Below are positions 4,583 to 7,431 of a stretch of DNA of 7,431 bases, in pieces. Where the stretch lies: assembly GCA_009780595.1 (NCBI GenBank), contig WQZT01000079.1:1-7431 (forward strand), read 5' to 3'. Within the stretch, counting starts at the first letter, position 1. Each line of letters begins with the position of its first letter. A program made the translations under genes and the position numbers. The stretch comes from Treponema sp. Its GTDB lineage: Bacteria; Spirochaetota; Spirochaetia; Treponematales; Breznakiellaceae. The notes under the pieces were generated by a model that ran no database searches, was not told the DNA's origin, and saw only the letters and a list, made by a program, of their open reading frames with translations.

Positions 4583-5758
4583 TTACCTCGCAATTGGCAT
4601 TTGCTGGGGTGGGCGCGAGACGGTGCTTTCGGTGGAGAACTCGCCGGTGATGCCGTGGTCAACTGCAATCGCTGTGTTCACCAAGTCGTTAAAGTGCCAC
4701 CATTCGGAGGCGAGGGGAATTAAGCCCGCTTCGGTCAAGTAACGCTGCATCAAAACAGTTGCGGGGGTTGCCTTGTCAGAAAAAACGCCATCTTTCCACG
4801 CCGTTAACGACCGCGCGTGAACTGGCTCCTGAAATACAACCGCCGCAATACTCAGCTCGTGCATCGGCGTTTGCATTGGGTGCGGCGTGTACCCGCTGAT
4901 GTGGATAAACGCATAATCGCCGGTTGCCTTGATCTGGTAATGGTCAACGCGCGCGAGGCTCACGTCTATCGCTGTCCCTCGCTGGTGGTTGTACGGGGCT
5001 GCCGCCAAAAACCAGCGGGTGTTCCACGGCGGCGTTGACATGCCCGCCCAGACAACGGGGTCGGCAAGCGCCAGCGCGTGAAGGTTTTCGTACACCACAT
5101 CGTGGGCGGATGAGGGGCGGAACGCCTCGAAAATAACGAGCGTGTTGCCTTCGGCGAGGGCGGTCCGCTGCGCCGCGCCTATTTTCCGCGCCATTCCGTA
5201 CAAAACCGGGGCGATGTATTCTTCCCTGCCAAGCCGCGCGTTAAAATCCCGCGCTTCGTACAGCACTTCCCCGGTAACGTTGGGGATATACTGCCCCGAT
5301 GAACGAAAGAGCGACTCGGTTGCGTTGGTGATGTTGTAAACAATCGAAGGGAGAATGTCCGGCAGGTTGATCATGCACAGCGCGCTTGTTACCCAGCCTG
5401 AACGATTGTCCATTTCAACGAGCCACCAATCGCCCCGCTCTTCCAGAACCGTAAACGCCTGCCCTGCATCAAGCACAGCGATGGTATTCGCCGTCTCTCG
5501 TGCGCCGTCATACAGCGGCAGTTCGATGGATGCCCAGCCCGTTGCTCCGGTGATGGGCAATTCGAGAGCGCCGTTTTCAAAAACATAGAACGTGTAGTGT
5601 GCGGTTTCTTCGACAGATAGAATCGAGCCGGGCGCGCGTCTGCCGAGCGCTTGTGTTTGCCCCGCTTGCTGCCTCAAAGGTTGCCGTTCCTGCGAATCGC
5701 AGCTTAAAAAAGAGGCAATTAAAAAAATCGAATATAGAAATAATGAAAATCGTTTCAT
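4583..5758 (-). CDS. Lipoprotein with SH3 domain and M15 D-Ala-D-Ala-type peptidase domain
   Basis: The 391-residue product begins MKRFSLFLYSIFLIASFLSC, a short basic-hydrophobic leader ending in a relaxed spirochaetal lipobox, so Cys20 is the likely lipidated residue and the protein is membrane-anchored outside the cytoplasm. Residues about 84-131 form a bacterial SH3 domain (LEERGDWWLVE, SGWVTSAL), usually a cell-wall binding module. Residues about 160-360 are an M15 peptidase of VanX type: FRP (Arg214), the YNHQRGTAID metal motif (His258, Asp265) and SEWWHF (catalytic Glu352, zinc ligand His355). This set of residues fits a zinc D-Ala-D-Ala dipeptidase or carboxypeptidase acting on peptidoglycan stems or their fragments. 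The frame stays open upstream to 6100 inside traX, but ATG 5758 is chosen for the signal peptide and GGGAG (5771-5775). It follows traX by 26 bases and is coupled to the next gene. A vancomycin-resistance role is not implied. Confidence 0.85.
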   Translation of the reverse strand: MKRFSLFLYSIFLIASFLSCDSQERQPLRQQAGQTQALGRRAPGSILSVEETAHYTFYVFENGALELPITGATGWASIELPLYDGARETANTIAVLDAGQAFTVLEERGDWWLVEMDNRSGWVTSALCMINLPDILPSIVYNITNATESLFRSSGQYIPNVTGEVLYEARDFNARLGREEYIAPVLYGMARKIGAAQRTALAEGNTLVIFEAFRPSSAHDVVYENLHALALADPVVWAGMSTPPWNTRWFLAAAPYNHQRGTAIDVSLARVDHYQIKATGDYAFIHISGYTPHPMQTPMHELSIAAVVFQEPVHARSLTAWKDGVFSDKATPATVLMQRYLTEAGLIPLASEWWHFNDLVNTAIAVDHGITGEFSTESTVSRPPQQMPIAR

Positions 5759-5784
5759 GAAAATAATATCTCCCAACTCACGTT

Positions 5785-6525
5785 TTAAACGAGCGAGTTC
5801 CAAAAATAAAGTAAAAGCAAATGCGCCGGATAAAATATATAAAAGCTGTACGCTCGTGCCTTTGATTTTTTCCCCAGTTTTCCATTGTACATCGCTAATA
5901 GTGGAATTGCAAGGAAGATGCCGAGCTGGTACCAGTGGGCAAGTCCAAAGCGAAGGTAGACGATTGACAGGTGAAACAGAATGCCGACCGCGCAGAAGGC
6001 GAGCATTTGCCGCTTGAAATTTCCGCGAAACAGCCCAAGCGCGGCAATCCACAAAACCGCCACGAAGTTCCAGTTGGCGGTGTACGCCGCTGCACAGCAC
6101 GCCGCAAGAATCGCCAGGCGCAGAACGATGTTCAGGCTGCTTTTCAGCGCGGCCAGTGCGACAAGCCCCAGCGCGAGCGCCCAGATTACGCTCGTTGCCT
6201 CGAAGGGCGAAAATGAATGTCCAAACGTGATGTTAAACGGGATGTGTGAAACAAGCGCAAGCGCAAACAGCCTGAGCGTGTACTTTCTTTTGCTCGACGT
6301 GTGATAGTAGCCTTCGACAATAAAAAAACATATCACGGGCGCAACAATCCGCCCTGCGAACCTCAGCAGGTTGCGTAGCAGCGGCTCGTTTGAAAGAAAC
6401 ACGACGGCGAAGTGATCCAGAAACATAAGCGCCATTGCGATTGCTTTTAAGCTGTTCGCCGTAAAAATAGTAATGCCGCCGGAATTGCTGCTATTCGCCG
6501 TGTTAGGCAAGGCGGGGCAGGACAT
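5785..6525 (-). CDS. TraX family membrane protein (putative acyltransferase)
   Basis: TraX of the F plasmid is needed for N-terminal acetylation of pilin; chromosomal relatives are common and mostly uncharacterised. This 246-residue protein shows the family signatures: SLKAIAMALMFLDHF (Asp37-His38), FAGRIVAPVICFFIVEGYYH (57-75), and LRLFALALVSHIPFN (84-98), with about seven or eight hydrophobic segments across the protein and a terminal YPAHLLLLYFW. It is therefore an integral membrane protein. The ATG at 6525 is supported by GAGGTGG nine bases upstream (counting from GAGG), and the gene overlaps the end of the amidohydrolase gene by 23 bases, indicating one transcript. No pilin or conjugation genes are present, so a pilin role is not supported. 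Modification of an envelope polymer is a possible alternative role but is inferred. Confidence 0.85.
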   Translation of the reverse strand: MSCPALPNTANSSNSGGITIFTANSLKAIAMALMFLDHFAVVFLSNEPLLRNLLRFAGRIVAPVICFFIVEGYYHTSSKRKYTLRLFALALVSHIPFNITFGHSFSPFEATSVIWALALGLVALAALKSSLNIVLRLAILAACCAAAYTANWNFVAVLWIAALGLFRGNFKRQMLAFCAVGILFHLSIVYLRFGLAHWYQLGIFLAIPLLAMYNGKLGKKSKARAYSFYIFYPAHLLLLYFWNSLV

Positions 6526-7431
6526 AGTTTTCCACCTCGTAGCGAACTTTCTCGATGTCTATCGTTGTATGTTCGCCGTTTTCGTACAGAACGCGGCCTT
6601 GCACCATTGTCAGGCAGACATCGCTTCCTTGTGCCGCGTATGCAACAGCGGCGCACGGATCGTTTAGCGGGATAAAATGCGGCGCGTCAAGGTTGAGCAT
6701 AATCAGGTCGGCGTCAAAGCCTGTGGCGATTCTGCCGCTTTCGTGTTCGCGTCCTTGCCCACGCGCGCCGTTTACCGTCGCCATCTTTATCGCCTGCAAA
6801 GCGGGCACTGCGGATGGATCGCCTGTGATGTACTTCTGCAAGAGCGCGGCGGTTTTAATTTCCTCGAATAAATCGTGGTTGTTGTTGGAGCAAACGCCAT
6901 CTGTGCCAAGCGCGACATTCACGCCGCGTTCCAGCATTTTTGCCGCTGGCGCAACACCCGAAGAAAGCTTGAGGTTACTGACGGGGCAGTGCGCGGCGGT
7001 AGCTCCAGCGGCGGCGAGTATATCCATGTCGGCTTCGGTGAGGTGGCAGCAGTGGGCGGCGGTTACTTTGTGCGAGAAAACGCCTGCTTCATTGAGAACC
7101 TGCGCGGGAGTTTTGCCGTATTTTGCCACGCACGCCGAATGCTCCGCTGCTGTTTCGCTTAAATGCAGGTGCAGGCGCATGTTGTTCTCGGCGGCAAACT
7201 CCGCGCTTGCCTGCCACGCCGCAGGGCAGGAAGTGTACTCCGCGTGTATCCCTGCGTCAATTACGAGGCGGCCGTCGCCTGAGCGAGCGCCGCCGTACTG
7301 CGCCAGAAGTTCCCGCACTTCCATTGTGCCGCGTTCTTTTTCAAAATCGAAACGGCTCATATCGAGGCACAACACGCCGTTGGTGATGTTGGCTTTCGTT
7401 CCGGCTTCCAGCACGGCATCGGCAATGCTGG
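6503..7431 (-). CDS. mtaD: Amidohydrolase of the MTA/S-adenosylhomocysteine deaminase family, 5' end missing
   Basis: Family enzymes deaminate 5'-methylthioadenosine or S-adenosylhomocysteine, or related cytosine and guanine compounds, in salvage. The visible part is 309 residues, and the frame is open past the window edge (SIADAVLEAG just upstream of the GTG at 7414), so the N-terminal HxH metal motif is outside. Counting from the GTG at 7414, family residues are present: HLHLSET (His84, Glu87), AAHCCHL (His121), HCPVSNLKLSSG, LGTDG with metal-binding Asp172 and SNNNHDLFEEIKTAALLQK. The C-terminal strand block GFDADLIMLNLDAPHF is also typical. The His84, Glu87, His121 and Asp172 set corresponds to the zinc and catalytic residues I recall for the Thermotoga enzyme. 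It is the first seen gene of the minus-strand operon. Substrate is uncertain: the gene symbol is by resemblance, and other TrzA/AtzB-type deaminases are possible. Confidence 0.85.
   Translation of the reverse strand, partial: SIADAVLEAGTKANITNGVLCLDMSRFDFEKERGTMEVRELLAQYGGARSGDGRLVIDAGIHAEYTSCPAAWQASAEFAAENNMRLHLHLSETAAEHSACVAKYGKTPAQVLNEAGVFSHKVTAAHCCHLTEADMDILAAAGATAAHCPVSNLKLSSGVAPAAKMLERGVNVALGTDGVCSNNNHDLFEEIKTAALLQKYITGDPSAVPALQAIKMATVNGARGQGREHESGRIATGFDADLIMLNLDAPHFIPLNDPCAAVAYAAQGSDVCLTMVQGRVLYENGEHTTIDIEKVRYEVENYVLPRLA

Noticed and set aside
4583..5758. Vancomycin-resistance VanX gene
   Set aside because: The active-site pattern is shared by the wider M15 family; the signal peptide, SH3 domain and lack of vanH or vanA neighbours argue against a resistance cassette.
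5759..6100. N-terminal extension of the peptidase frame, 114 codons
   Set aside because: It is antiphase to traX on the same strand, which has clear family motifs; the lipoprotein leader starts at 5758 with a Shine-Dalgarno, so the extension is a shadow.
5785..6525. Conjugation or plasmid transfer locus based on TraX
   Set aside because: No pilin, relaxase or other transfer genes are present, and chromosomal TraX homologues are common.

Overview
The window reads as chromosome from a spirochaete, most likely a Treponema-type organism of about 50% GC. This rests on gene content: a ribosomal rplM-rpsI pair followed directly by recX and preceded by a zinc-dependent phospholipase C-like gene, a relaxed-lipobox lipoprotein, a chromosomal TraX and an HTH-receiver regulator. 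The lineage is an inference; there is no rRNA in the window to confirm it.

Layout. At 1-249 (minus) is the N-terminal part of an IS1-type transposase (zinc ribbon plus helix-turn-helix), broken by a one-base frameshift and running off the left edge. A short AT-rich gap (250-410) holds an imperfect hairpin, ATTACC repeats and a promoter-like pair. On the plus strand follow a phospholipase C-like protein (411-1481), then rplM (L13), rpsI (S9) and recX (1543-3028) as one probable operon. An AT-rich intergenic region of about 300 bases (3029-3325) has two promoter-like pairs, two dyads and a strong Shine-Dalgarno, and leads into a single regulator gene (3326-3946) with an N-terminal MerR/excisionase-type HTH and a C-terminal receiver-like domain.

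Convergent to that regulator, with a 27-base gap, lies a tightly packed minus-strand operon. In transcription order it carries an amidohydrolase of the MTA/S-adenosylhomocysteine deaminase family (5' end outside the window), a TraX membrane protein (overlaps the previous gene by 23 bases), a lipoprotein with an SH3 domain and an M15 D-Ala-D-Ala-type peptidase domain, and a soluble DUF1707/LiaF-C-like protein whose Shine-Dalgarno lies in the last codons of the peptidase gene. The last three look like an envelope-related set: a membrane acyltransferase-like protein, an anchored wall peptidase and a LiaF-like sensor or scaffold.

Nothing here is a clear new defence or mobile system. The points most worth a second look are the inverted-order HTH-receiver protein with its structured upstream region, the TraX/peptidase/LiaF-like cluster, the frameshifted transposase, and the promoter-like -10 elements placed within a few bases of start codons.
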